Assembly: GCA_039583875.1 (NCBI GenBank)
Contig: CM077163.1
Location: 114,213,213-114,277,212 of the forward strand
From: Platanthera guangdongensis
Lineage: Eukaryota > Streptophyta > Magnoliopsida > Asparagales > Orchidaceae
Length of the DNA stretch: 64,000 nucleotides
Direction of reading: 5' to 3'
Shown here: piece by piece, positions 11,885 through 21,699 of the stretch
Position numbering within the stretch: the first letter of the stretch is position 1
How the letters are laid out: each line of letters opens with the position of its first letter
Program-made: the position numbers and the translations under genes
Notes under the pieces: generated by a model
Seen by the model: the letters and a program-made list of their open reading frames with translations, nothing else
The model's database searches: none
What the model was told of the DNA's origin: nothing

Positions 11885-12994
11885 ATGAATCCTGCAAAGG
11901 GTCATGATATATCCAGCAACATCTCAGTTTCTACAAATCTCTCAGAAGTGCAGGATTGCTCGTATTTTAATAGTGAGGTTGTTGACCCTCATAGAGAAAT
12001 TTTTGCAAACAGTGTTGAGCGTGGTTTAGAATCTGTTGCAAATGAACCTCTTTGTGAGGAAGAAGAAGAGGCCCCTTCCACATTCATTAATCGTATTCGG
12101 TGGGATACTGTCTCCGATAACTTCAGAGTACCGCGTCTCCCGGAGTATTCTGGATGTGATGATCCGTTTTCTCATCTGCAAGCTTTTGAATCAGCTATTT
12201 CATTGAGAAAAGTGTCAAATGGAGTAAAATGCAAACTCTTCGTTATATCTTTTGGCAATGTTGCAAGAGAATGGTTTTATAGCCTGCCACCTCGATCAGT
12301 AACCAGCTTTAAGGATCTTCGAAGTCAATTTATTTCTAGATTCGCTATTTACAGGAAGCGGAAAAGAGACGTTGGAGCTCTCTTCCGAATCAAGCAAGGA
12401 ATTGACGAGTCTAATCCAGATTTTGTTGATCGGTTTCAAAAGGAGGTTTTAGATATTTGTAGCATCCATCAAGACTATTACTTGTATGCTTTCATAAATG
12501 CACTTCAAGAAGGCCCATTGAAATTCAAGCTCACCACAAAATATCCCAAAAGCTACGGAGATCTTATTGATATATTTAATACATTCATAATGGGCGAAGA
12601 GGCAAATAAAGGTTATGTTTCATTTCTGAATCAAATGGCCAAACAATCTCAAGAGACTTCTGGTCAACAGCAATCTACTTCCTCACAAGATGTTTTGCAA
12701 GTTGAATACTGCAAGTCTCCTTATATTCTCCAGGATAAAATTCCAAAGTATGAAAAAGATTCAGGTAAGTGTGTTAAGTTCAAAATTCCTATGGAAGATC
12801 TTTTGATAATCATTCAGGAAATGCCTGAGTTCAAGAAGCCTCGGCGTATGAAATCCAAAATCAAGTATCGGCACGAGCAACTTTTTTGCAAGTATCATAA
12901 AGATATTGGTCATCTAGCAGAAGATTGCATAGCTCTCAGGAAATTGGCTAATCAACTCGTAAGAGCTGGAAAGTTGCAAAAATATGTTATTTAG
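11885..12994 (+). CDS. gag: Element E Gag, intact
   Basis: An uninterrupted 369-residue Gag; I choose ATG 11885 (MNPAKGHDIS), as the 33 bases upstream are open but start with TTG. The central region (about residues 70-240) matches the Retrotrans_gag capsid fold of Tat elements, with the characteristic order of WDTVSDNFRVPRLPEYSG, EWFYSLPPRSVTSFKDLRSQF and FKLTTKYPKSYGDL. Near the C-terminus, residues 335-348 form CKYHKDIGHLAEDC, the Tat-type CX2HX4HX4C finger, followed by LVRAGKLQKYV. It acts in virus-like particle assembly and RNA packaging. No pol follows. That it is intact fits the very recent insertion. Confidence 0.93.
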   Translation: MNPAKGHDISSNISVSTNLSEVQDCSYFNSEVVDPHREIFANSVERGLESVANEPLCEEEEEAPSTFINRIRWDTVSDNFRVPRLPEYSGCDDPFSHLQAFESAISLRKVSNGVKCKLFVISFGNVAREWFYSLPPRSVTSFKDLRSQFISRFAIYRKRKRDVGALFRIKQGIDESNPDFVDRFQKEVLDICSIHQDYYLYAFINALQEGPLKFKLTTKYPKSYGDLIDIFNTFIMGEEANKGYVSFLNQMAKQSQETSGQQQSTSSQDVLQVEYCKSPYILQDKIPKYEKDSGKCVKFKIPMEDLLIIIQEMPEFKKPRRMKSKIKYRHEQLFCKYHKDIGHLAEDCIALRKLANQLVRAGKLQKYVI

Positions 12995-13264
12995 TGACTC
13001 TCTAAGGCAATCTTTCATTTCTTGCTCAATAATTCAAGCAGTGATTCCTCTCTCTTTCTATAATGAAAAGTGCTTATGTTCAGAATAATACATAATATCT
13101 CCTTCGCAATCGGTATTAATAAGGCATGATAAAGCTACAGATATATATCCTTTATCACTTCCTTAACATCATGCAAATGTTACTTTTTCATTTGAAGCTT
13201 ATTTTTAGCTTTACTCTTTATGCCTATATGCATGCATGTAGGGGCAAGAGCCCCTTTCGAATTC
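12995..13264 (+). other. Element E spacer after gag
   Basis: AT-richer non-coding stretch. The 60-codon open frame at 13126-13308 has no recognisable similarity and I do not call it a gene. Confidence 0.5.
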
Positions 13265-13490
13265 TTAAGCCCTTCACATCCCGCTTGACTTCAGTCGCAG
13301 ATGTGTAGTGGGTTTTCCGCTTGGCCTTCAGTCGCAGACATTGCGTACCCGTCACGCATGACTTCAGTCACAGATAGGCATTACGTACTTGTCCCGCTTG
13401 ACCTTCGTCGCAGACATTGCGTACTTGTCCTGCTTGACTTCAGTCGCAGACGTTGCGTACTTGTCCCGCTTGACATTGGTCATGGAATTT
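13265..13490 (+). repeat. 36-bp tandem array in element E
   Basis: About five and a half units of roughly 36 bp, each built on CCCGCTTGAC, TTCAGTCGCAGAC and ATTGCGTACTTGT. Units differ by a few bases and one is longer. It lies between gag and the antisense genes. Confidence 0.8.
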
Positions 13491-14509
13491 AAGAATTTCG
13501 ATCCCGCTTATGTGTTCTTTGTGTGGAAAGCAATGCCACACGCACCTGCCCACATTGACACATAAGTGCATGTCTTCACCTATTTTTGCAGGACAACACG
13601 CGCCTATCCGCTATCTCGCGGCTTTATTAAGCGGCCTGTGCAGGTTGTATTATTAATTACACAAGCTGCCCGGTTTCATATTCCGGCTTAAGTTTTTTAA
13701 CTTTCCTGTTCCTACCTGCCGGATTATCATTAATATATTTGGGAACTCGGCCGACTTACGTCCGCCTATCCGCTATTCAGTATCTTATTTGGCTCAAATG
13801 TATCAATTGCCGGCTTGCTATTCATATGGAAAGGAAGTCGCCCGACCTGCGTCTGGCACTTAATTTCTGGCTTTGATCTGCCGGCTTATGGTATTAATTA
13901 TAATAGCTAATCAGCGAACTGTCGTCACAAAGATTCTCGGCTTCCATATGGCTATATCGGTCTGTGTCATCGGAAGCCGATGCTTGTTTCTCTTTTCCTG
14001 TTCCTTTAATCAAGTGGGCAATTCGTTTCAAAGTTCGCCCTAGCCGCAATCTAATATTTCAATGTTGTGGATGTCTGCCGACTGCGACAAGTGGCCGCGC
14101 GGCTTAGCGGTCACGGTTTATGTATGAGCAAGCCGCGGCAAATCAGCCCTTCCGGCAGATAACGTTGAATAATTCTTCAAGGAAAATTGCGGTTTAAATT
14201 GTTAGCCGCTCGGCTTATAGTTGACGTGCCCTCCGGTATAAACCGCAGGGAAATATCTCCCTCCTGCGGATAGCTTTGTTGAAGTTGCACCGCAAACTCA
14301 GCCGGTTTACATACTTATATTTTAAATCGGAAGCTAAACTGAGACCGCGCGGACTTAGTCAAGTAAGAAAAGCAAGATGTAAAAAAGAGTAAGGTAAAAA
14401 TGCCTTCATTTCTATGTCATTAAGTATTACAAAATATTAATCACGCGGTTACAAAAACAATGCCGCCGATTTCAAAAAAGTTCAAAATACAAAACAAGTT
14501 ATAAATTTT
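13491..14509 (+). other. Element E non-coding region
   Basis: No gene seen. It is filled with scattered GCCGCGCGGCTTA / CCGGCTTA words in both orientations (for example near 13620, 13680, 14094 and 14345). On the minus strand its right edge is the 3' untranslated region of the antisense gene ending at 14510. Confidence 0.5.
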
Positions 14510-14956
14510 CTAATCGCCCGATTTGAGCTTCTTAGTCGCAGGAGAGTCCAAATCACTGCCATCGCCAACATCGACAGATGATAAAGAGTACCCGCTGCTA
14601 GTTGCGGAGCTCGCTGAACCGTCAGAAGATGTCGAGTCTGGCCGCGCGGTCTCCGACTCTTGGCCGCCGGACTCAGGAGATGTGCGTGGACTCCGGCTTC
14701 CCTGGCCGACCTCTTCCACGGCGTCTCCCACCACCTCGACGACTTCTTCCCCGACCTTGGCCTTGCCCTTGATCGACTTATAGACGTCGGCCACCTGCTC
14801 CTTCAGGGAAGGGTAGATGTCGGCGCATGTGAAGTCGGTGAAGCCGGTGGCCAAGCCGCCAAGGTCCCGGAGGCGGTTAAGCGCTCCATCGATTCCTTGG
14901 ACGAGTTGGGGGAAGACTTGGCCTTGGAAGATCGGGTTGGCAGGGTTGTACATTTC

Positions 14957-15029
14957 CTGCAAAGCAAAGGTAAAGGTAAGGTCGCGCGATTATATAATGC
15001 TAACCGCGCGGGTATTGGTAATGACTTAC
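14957..15029 (-). other. Intron 2 of antisense gene 2
   Basis: 73 bp on the minus strand, donor GCG|GTAAGT, acceptor TTTGCTTTGCAG|GAA, phase 0. Removing it joins KEKDA to EMYNPANP in frame. Confidence 0.85.
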
Positions 15030-15523
15030 CGCGTCTTTCTCTTTAAGCCGCTTGTTCTCTTCTTGCTGTTCGCCTAACTGCGTCTTCAGGCCGCTGTTCT
15101 CTTTCATCAGCTCCTTGTAGGCAAGCCCCATGAAGTGACTTGCCACGAAGCTCCTCGCGGCGACTTGCGCGGCTAGCCGCGGCAGGTCGTCCGGAGGAAC
15201 TCGTCGCATAGCCCTCAAGTTGCGCTTGCCGTACAGCGTGCCGCCAACCGCGCTCGCATGTCGGCTTACTTCTTCTGCTCCCCAGTAGGGGAGGGCGGTG
15301 GAGATCGTCACCGACTTACCGTCCGGACTCCACCGCAAGGCCGGGTCGCCGTGGACATCCTTCAGGCTGCTGCCGGTTCCTTGCAGCATGAACTCTCCAG
15401 AGGAGTCCGACTCCTCCTCCTCCGCAACTCACGCCGACTTGACCCGCTTCGCTCTCTTTTCTCTTTGAGTGAGGGTCAAGCCGCCAGGAGTCAGCGGCTT
15501 GTTCAGCGGGACCGCCACAGCAG

Positions 15524-15597
15524 CTGCAAAGATAGAAGGCAAAGTTAGTTTTCAGGCCGCACGGCTAAGAATTCAGGTCGGCCGGCTTAACACTTAC
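15524..15597 (-). other. Intron 1 of antisense gene 2
   Basis: 74 bp on the minus strand, donor GACA|GTAAGT, acceptor CTATCTTTGCAG|CTG, phase 1. Removing it joins VEAED to TAVAVPLNKPLTPGG in frame; without splicing the frame stops two codons past the donor. Confidence 0.85.
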
Positions 15598-16345
15598 TGT
15601 CTTCCGCTTCGACTCCTACTAGCGATGGCAATAACGGGATGTAGTGGTTTACATCAAGCCGCTCGCCTTTGAAGAAGTTATAAATCTCCTTCTCGACGCC
15701 GTCCAAGCCGCTGCTCCCAAAGGCGGCTTCTTCGCGGATTTGGTGGTCGACCGGCAGCAACCCCAAGTTGCCCTCGAAGATCAGAAACCGCTCCGGCCAG
15801 TTTGCGATCTTGTTGGCCAAGTTCACTATCTTCAGCCCTCTGTAGCCGAAGTAGAGGTGCCCCCGGAAGATCTTTGTCCCGGAGTCCGGGATAGACCGCA
15901 CCGAGAAGCACTCACGGAAGAGCCTCATAGAGAATCAGACTCTTTCCGACCTCAGATAAGAGATGAAGCTGTATATTGCGGCTATCGAATTTGGGGGAAG
16001 TTGTCCGGGCCCAACTCCATAGTGGTCGAAGACCGCTACGGCCTCTAGCAAGACCGGGAAGCTGAAGCCGCAGTCGAAGTGGTCAATGGGGACTGCGATC
16101 TGATTCGCGTTGGAGGAGTTAATCCCCTCATCCTGCCGAGGAAGCCGCGCGATCAGCGGACTTCCTTGCATATGTTTCTCGACAAAGTCATCCAGCTCGG
16201 CTTTTGTAAGCCGGCATTCTTTATGGTCAGCTGAGTGGAAGGCGGAGGCTGCGTCTGTCCTAACGGCTGTGGCCTTGTCAGACCGCAACGATTTGGACTT
16301 AGCCCGCATCCTTCTTGATTTGTGATGAAATCTACGGGGTCTGCG

Positions 16346-16354
16346 CTATTTATA
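16346..16354 (-). promoter_or_regulatory. TATA box of antisense gene 2
   Basis: TATAAATAG on the minus strand, 37 bases upstream of the ATG at 16309, preceded by CGGATTTTC and followed by CGC. Its position gives a very short leader. This suggests transcription independent of the LTR. Confidence 0.65.
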
Positions 16355-16768
16355 GAAAATCCGTGAAGCTACAGTGCCCAACGTCAAATCGCGGCTAGTT
16401 GTCACGCCGCGCGGCCTAAGTCCGCTGGAAGTGCAGAACAGCTTAGTGACCAAGCCGTCGTTTAGCCCATCAGTCCGCACGGCTATTCCCTGCACTTAGA
16501 AAAATTCTATGGCGAATCATGTGGATATCAAGTATTCAAGCCGGCGTTCTGTTCGCCTGACCGCGCGGCTACTTTCCAAAACTTTAAATTTCTTAGAACA
16601 AAGCAGCAGACATGTGGATTATAAATACAAACCGTATAAGCCGCATTCAGTTCGCAGCATAATAAAATACAACAGTTTACAGCAATCAAATTGTTCAACA
16701 TCCAGAGAAAAAATATATATTACAACATAATATACGAATGTCCGCGCGGCTTAGTTCTCTCAAGTCGC
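16355..16768. other. Spacer between antisense genes of element E
   Basis: About 410 bases with no gene. It carries several GCCGCGCGGCTTA-type words (16400-16420, 16560, 16742). For gene 1 it is the 3' flank and for gene 2 the upstream promoter region. Confidence 0.5.
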
Positions 16769-18844
16769 TCAGGATCGTTTGTCGTCTTCCGGCCTGTCTC
16801 GTCCCATGTGCGCGACCTGTTCACCGGTCTGCACAATCGCGACGTACACCTGGCTAACCAGATTATGAAGCGCATGCAGAGACCGATGAACTCGCGCAGC
16901 GTCTCGCTCAACTCTCGCAAACGGTATCATGTGGATCGCCTGGGCCCCAAGACCGCTTGGAACTACGACCTGGTTAGGCGCCGCGGCCACCGGAGGATGC
17001 GAACTCTCGCCAGAGGCCGGGCGGCTAGTACCCGGCAACTCTGCAGGAGTTGGTAGTGCAGGCCGCTGTTCTCCGCCGGTCTCCGCCGGCAGGACTTGGT
17101 TCTTGCCGCCTTCAGCATGTGGGATCTGTTCTCTGTCTCCTTCCAGCCGCGCGGCCATCAGCAAGTTCTTCTCCGCCCTTTCCTGCTCCAAGGCATCCTG
17201 CATCTCAGCAATCTTCGCCTCAGCGGTTTCCATCGCGGTTTGGAGCATGGCGGTCTCTTCCTTCCTCGCGGTCTGGAGCCTGGCGGTCTCTTCCTTCATC
17301 GCGGTCTGGAGCCGGGCAGTCTCTTGTTCCATCACAGTCTTCATCCTCGCGGTCTCCTGCTCAAGCGCAGTTTGCAACCTTGCGGTCTCTCGCTCCAGGG
17401 TGGTTTGCAGCTCTTGGATCCTTTTTTCCGCGCCCTCCTGGGCAACCCGCTGCTGTTCGTCTTTAATCCGCAGGGTTTCGGTGGACACGTCCAAAGCCGC
17501 CTGCAGCATGCCGACATCCTTCTGGAAGTCGGCCATCTCCTTCTCGCGAACACTTGGAGGAGGAGGCGGTGGCAGCATAGACAAATATGACGTCAAGTCG
17601 CCCGGTTTCATCGCGGTCTCCGGTACACCTGCAGAAGAGAAACCGCAGTCAGGTTCAACAGGATTGTTGCGACCTTCTAGTAAGGAAATCGGTAGGATGA
17701 GACCGCCGGTTTGATGTTTATCTTCTCTAGAGGCCGCGGTATGGATTTTAATCACTGGCCGCCTGAGCCGCTCAGGATCTATCCTCTTCAGCTTTTCTTT
17801 CCATAGCCGCTCGGTTTCCTTAGCTCGGCTTTTCAGTTGAGCCGTGGTCAGGAAAAAGCTGGCTGGCGGATTTAATATTATATTCGCCCCCTTCTTCCTT
17901 GACCGCGACTTGTAGAATTTAATAATTCGCCTAACGTCCCGGTGTTTACCTTGCAGCAATGGATGTGTGGTCGCCACCGGCTTCTCGGCGATCAGTTTCT
18001 TCATCTCCTCCATCTTCTCGCGGAGCTTCAGTTTCTCGGCTCCTTCAGAAGCCGCGGAAACCGGTTCGCCAGGCTTCTCCCCAATAACCTGGATGTCCGG
18101 GCGGTCAACCTCCTCAGAGGCCGCTGGTGTCGACAATAGCGCGTCTTGCCGCTGGAGAGTCTCCATGCCCTTCAAGAGCTCGCTGAGCGAGTCGCTAACC
18201 ACTGGCGTATTCTCCAGTTCGCTCGGCTTGTGATCCGGTGTAGCCGGGTTCTCGGGTACCTCCTTCTCGTGCGGCCTGTGTTGAAGACTGTCCGCGCCGG
18301 TCTTTTCGGAAATATTCCGGTTTCTGGCGTGCAGCTTCCTCATCTTTCTCTTCATCCTTTCTTCAAGTGTTTCGCTCCTTTCTTTCCGCCGTTTCAGGGA
18401 GCCGAACACCTTTTAAGTCCGCTTGTGCTGTTCAACCAAAGCCCGCTCGGGTTCCTGCGCCTTCTCCGGCTCGTTGTCATCCACAACGATTAAGTCGACC
18501 TTGCCCGGCAATTCGGACGGTTTCCCAGACTCAACACTCTTCTCCTCCGTCCCACCAAATTTTAGGAGCGGTTCTCCTGATGGAGGGAAAGTCACGTCGA
18601 AGGATTTAGCAATCCCGGTTTGCAGTGGAGCAGCCTTCGAAACCGCTTCGGGATCTACTGCGGCCTGCGATGGTCCGCCGACGATCTCTGTCGGCCTCCT
18701 TTCAGCTCCAGAAGCCGCTGATGTCTCCGGCTTCCCAGTCTTCTTGGCAGTCTGGCGGGCAGAATCATTCGAGTTCTCGCTCCGGCTCTGCTTCGTTTCT
18801 GGCGGTTTCTTGTTGCGGGCTAGCATTGATGACATCACATCCAT
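16769..18844 (-). pseudogene. Antisense gene 1 of element E, coiled-coil protein, one stop
   Basis: One frame of 692 codons from ATG 18844 (MDVMSSMLARNKKPPETK) to the stop at 16769, broken by a single TAA at 18413-18415 (HKRT|KVFGSLKRR). The N-terminal third is charged and low complexity. The middle has a basic segment (HRDVRRIIKFYKSRSRKKG) and a seven-proline run. A long coiled coil follows, built from repeats of 11 residues such as ETARLQTALEQ, encoded by 33-bp tandem repeats at about 17200-17410. The C-terminus (HMIPFARVERDAARVHRSLHAL) resembles no family I can name. A possible intron ending at TTCTCTTCTGCAG (near 17630) cannot be excluded. Function unknown. Confidence 0.72.
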
Positions 18845-18944
18845 CGCTAGAGAAATCGCGTCGGCTTGCAAAAGTCTGACCGCAAGTGGCGAGCAGTGAC
18901 CCGTGGCTTGGCAGGAATCCTGAAGAATGTCAAGGGTCAGGGGA

Positions 18945-18952
18945 TTTTATAG
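18945..18952 (-). promoter_or_regulatory. TATA box candidate of antisense gene 1
   Basis: CTATAAAA on the minus strand about 100 bases upstream of ATG 18844, in the spacer between the gene and the right LTR. Confidence 0.5.
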
Positions 18953-19033
18953 ACGACGATGAAGCAGTCGCGGTCTCCGGCTTAGTTCTACATTTTCGAA
19001 GTTTTTTGGAAACTTAAAAATGTGCGGGGATTA

Positions 19034-19693
19034 TGATAAGCCCGGAATCCGCGACCTGCCCGCGCAGCTTTCCAGACCGGGCGGCCTGCCTACTCAAGCC
19101 GCCAAGCCTCCCAAGCCGGGCGGTCTCCATGTCAGGCCGCTGCCAACGCCGACCATGCTCAGCGACAAGGCCCAAGGACCCAGCCGTCAGCTCGCCAGGA
19201 GGAATCCGCCAGGCCGCGCGGCTTCCCTCCTTTCTTGTTTCTTTCTCTTTTGCTTCCCCTCACCTCTGCCCGGTTCTCCTGTACCCCGGGCAGCCGGTAA
19301 TTTTAGCCCTGCCCGTTTGGGCAGGCCCCCGAGCCTATAAATAGGGGGAGGGTGCACTCCCCAAGACACCATGACTGGGATCCAGTAGCTCGCCTGTTAA
19401 GAGCTGCGGTCTCAAGTCTAGTGTATTGCGGCTTGTAGCCCGGCCGGCTTCTTCTTTTACTTGTTGTAACTGTTTCTTATTTGAAGTAAAGGAAAGCCCG
19501 CCGCAAGAGTGGCATTTAAGCCGCGGCGGGCGAACTCTGCTGTTGCCGCTGCCAGCGGCCCCCTTTTCCGGTCTTTAGCCGCGACCGCTAGTAACCGATT
19601 GGTCGACAGTCTTCTCCTTTCCTCCCCTATTCCCCGGTGTTCGAACCGTTAGCTGGTGGTGCCCGACTCCCTGTCCGTTTTCGTGCATCAACA
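19034..19693 (+). repeat. Element E 3' LTR
   Basis: Same ends as the left LTR. Differences seen: C to A near 19197, A to G near 19289, G to A near 19554, and one T/C deletion near 19573. The stretch just before it (GTGCGGGGATTA) is a weak polypurine tract. Immediately after it the target duplication ATACA leads back into copia B. Confidence 0.95.
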
Positions 19694-19698
19694 ATACA

Positions 19699-19914
19699 TC
19701 TCCAAAAATCCGGTCTTTCATGATAGAACAAAACACATAGAAGTCGTCTGTCATTTTATTCGGGAAGAGATATTAAAGAAACAGATTTGCACTCCGTTTG
19801 TCACTTCCGACAACGAGTTGGCAGACGTGTTCACTAAGCCGTTGTCCGCTTCCTTTTTCCACATCTGTGACAAGCTGGGCATGATTGATATCTATGCTCC
19901 AGCTTGAGGGGGAG
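19699..19914 (+). pseudogene. Copia B RNase H C-terminus and polypurine tract
   Basis: Continues the frame left at 10947: ISKNPVFHDRTKHIEVVCHFIREE then DNELADVFTKPLSASFFHICDKLGMI, the standard end of a copia polyprotein. The stop TGA (19905-19907) overlaps the polypurine tract GAGGGGGAG (19906-19914), which abuts the 3' LTR. Confidence 0.92.
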
Positions 19915-20318
19915 TGTTGTAGGATGGAGGCCGGGCGGTCTGTTGGTTTCTCCTAGCCGGTCTGTGTGCCGGGTTGTTGCTGTTTGGTATCCCAGCAGTC
20001 TGGCGGCTTGTCTTAGACGACTAGGAGACCTGGCGGTCTAGCGGTCTCCTGTGATGGCTTGCTCTCTGTGTGCTTGTTCCCTCCGCCTGTTGGTGGTCGG
20101 GCGGTTAGCCGGTTTGTCTAACCGAATGACTTGTTCGATTTGTCTTTTTGTAAAGTCGCATATACTAGTAAATTTTTAGTCCCATATTTTTTAATTGTAA
20201 TCTCTCTCATCTCCTCCAGTCTATAAAAGGGAGGTTATACCATTGTAATTGATACCTTTTTTGGATAATAAAGTTTACATCACTCCAATTTTTCGGTCTG
20301 TTATTTTCTGTTCGCACA
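19915..20318 (+). repeat. Copia B 3' LTR
   Basis: Starts TGTTGTAGG, ends CGCACA. It has one copy of the GGCCGGGCGGTC block where the 5' LTR has two, and TATA box CTATAAAAGGG near 20220. Confidence 0.93.
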
Positions 20319-20323
20319 AAATT

Positions 20324-21455
20324 ATTAAAACAGAAGGAATTTGCTTTTTGAAATGTCACCCAAAAAGAAAGAGACCGGTGACTTCTTCTTGATAAGATCT
20401 TGATGTGAAATTATTCTTCTTCATTAACCTTGGCTGTAAAGAACAAGGTTCAACATATCTTAGCTTTTTCAAAACTTCTTGAAGGAGAAGGTAGGGTTGA
20501 ATCTGGCTGGAGAAGAATGAAGTTGATCCACGATCTGCCTCCTCTCCACTTTCAGAATTCTATTAAAATTGTTCTGACAGACTTAGATGAGAAGACGAAA
20601 AATAGCTCATAGTTTCTGTTGTGTTGGTCTACTTATATAGGCTTTGAGAAGAGTGACTAGCTGCCCCTATTAATTCACTAACATCTAACAGTTCAGACAA
20701 TTGTCAGAACTTTAGGCTTTGAATTATAGACTTAGAAGAATTTCTGACTTTAAAGATTCTGCATGAAGGTGTTGACACAGTTCTGAGTGTTGACACTTCT
20801 ATACATACATTCTATCGAAACCAGTCCTGGGTGTCGACACTTCTCTTATAGGGATGTTGACAATAATTGAGTGTGTCTACACTACTAGCTTCTTGTCTCA
20901 ACACAACTTGTGTAACATGTGTCGACACTAATCCTGAGTGTCGACACAGCTGGTTTCTTGTCTCGGCATAACTTATGAGAAATGTGTCGACACAAGTCCT
21001 GAGTGTCGACATAGCTGGTTTCTTGACTATGGTGTCGACACAAGTCCCGGGTGTCGACACAACTTCTTCCAATCTAGGCATAATATGTGTGAAATGTGTC
21101 GACACTAGTCATGAGTGTCGACACAGCTGGTTTCCAGTCTCAGCATAACTTGTGTGAAGTGTGTTGACACTAGTCTTGAGTGTCGACATAGCTTTTTCTG
21201 TCTCATCACTACTTGAATAAGGGTGTCGACACTAGTCATGAGTGCCTACACAACTTGATTCCTTGTCTCAGTACTTCTTTTACAAAGGTGTTGACACTTG
21301 CCTAGTGTCTCGACACTTTTGTAATTAGTTTATTTTTCCTTCAACATAAAACCTGCACAAGTAAACTCAATATACATCAAATATAATTTTTTTGTACATC
21401 ATTGAGTTGAAAGGGCTTCTCCAAATCAGGTACTGAATTTCAAATATACCTAACA
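20324..21455 (-). repeat. Copia D 3' LTR, U3 half with GTGTCGACAC array
   Basis: Minus-strand LTR start TGTTAGGTATATTTG at 21455, abutting a polypurine tract. Between about 20760 and 21310 it contains some nine perfect GTGTCGACAC palindromes plus decayed copies, arranged in units of about 60 bp with CAGCTGGTTTCTTGTCTC. A TATA box (CTATATAAGTAG on the minus strand) lies at about 20630-20642, downstream of the array in LTR orientation. The LTR continues at 6332 beyond copia B. Confidence 0.82.
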
Positions 21456-21456
21456 A

Positions 21457-21466
21457 TCTCCCCCTA
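21457..21466 (-). promoter_or_regulatory. Polypurine tract of copia D
   Basis: AAATAGGGGGAGAT on the minus strand, directly before LTR start TGTTAG. It primes plus-strand DNA synthesis and fixes the LTR boundary. Confidence 0.85.
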
Positions 21467-21699
21467 TTTGGAGAAGTCATAACCCCAATTCAATGATATA
21501 TACCACGATACCAAGATTTGATTATAAGAATATATATATATATATTAAAAGTGTTGAACAAAAATGTAAAGAACAAAGGTATTAACACACAAATATAACC
21601 AAGTTCAAACGGACTTTTCATTCCAATTTGTTATCAGTTTACACATTTGAGTTTATTACAGAGTTCTTAAAAACAAAATTACAAATATTCAAAGAAAAA

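Larger units (their letters stand above)
14510..16309 (-). pseudogene. Antisense gene 2 of element E, Transposase_28-like, three exons
   Basis: Reads right to left. Exon 1 is 16309-15598, exon 2 15523-15030, exon 3 14956-14510. Joined, 1653 bases form one frame of 551 codons broken only by two TGA codons (15935-15937 and one about 30 codons into exon 2). Exon 1 holds a domain I recognise as the plant 'putative gypsy type transposon' family (Transposase_28): HFDCGFSFP...GVGPGQLPPNS, then YFGYRGLKIVNLANK. Exon 2 ends in a coiled coil (ELMKENSGLKTQLGEQQEEN); exon 3 ends in a Ser/Asp-rich tail. Antisense genes of this kind are known from Tat elements such as maize Grande; their role is unknown. 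It may be functional in other copies. Confidence 0.8.
10948..19693 (+). mobile_element. Young gag-only Tat-lineage gypsy element E with antisense genes
   Basis: LTRs of 661 bp (10948-11608) and 660 bp (19034-19693) start TGATAAGCCCGG and end CGTGCATCAACA, flanked by an exact target duplication ATACA (10943-10947, 19694-19698). Aligning the two LTRs base by base I find three substitutions and one 1-bp indel. Sense strand: one gag gene, no protease, RT, RNase H or integrase. Antisense strand: two genes (14510-16309 and 16769-18844). Its GC-rich composition and recurrent GCCGCGCGGCTTA-type words differ sharply from its surroundings. It must depend on another Tat element for mobilisation (inference). 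Confidence 0.95.
6333..20318 (+). mobile_element. Copia element B, complete with both LTRs
   Basis: LTRs of 429 bp (6333-6761) and 404 bp (19915-20318) share the ends TGTTGTAGGATGG and CTGTTCGCACA, flanked by an exact 5-bp target duplication AAATT (6328-6332 and 20319-20323). The LTRs are about 90 percent identical by eye, with a 20-30 base duplication of the GACCGGGCGGTC block in the left copy. The interior is 4.4 kb once the E insertion (10948-19693 plus duplicated ATACA) is removed. Gag and pol are frameshifted, so B is a dead copy. It landed inside LTR D. Confidence 0.95.

Noticed and set aside
17620..17640. Acceptor-like TTCTCTTCTGCAG in antisense gene 1
   Set aside because: The frame is open through it and I could not find a convincing donor, so I did not annotate an intron.
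16929..17714. Plus-strand open frames opposite antisense gene 1 (also 18423-18899, 14660-15046 and 15644-16048)
   Set aside because: They are GC-rich shadows of the minus-strand genes, with Ser/Leu-rich composition and no domain.
20760..21310. CRISPR-like appearance of short repeats with spacers (also at 28430-29530, 32660-33180, 62085-62540)
   Set aside because: The sequence is plant nuclear DNA; units are palindromes within LTR U3 regions with degenerate, similar spacers, and no cas genes exist.
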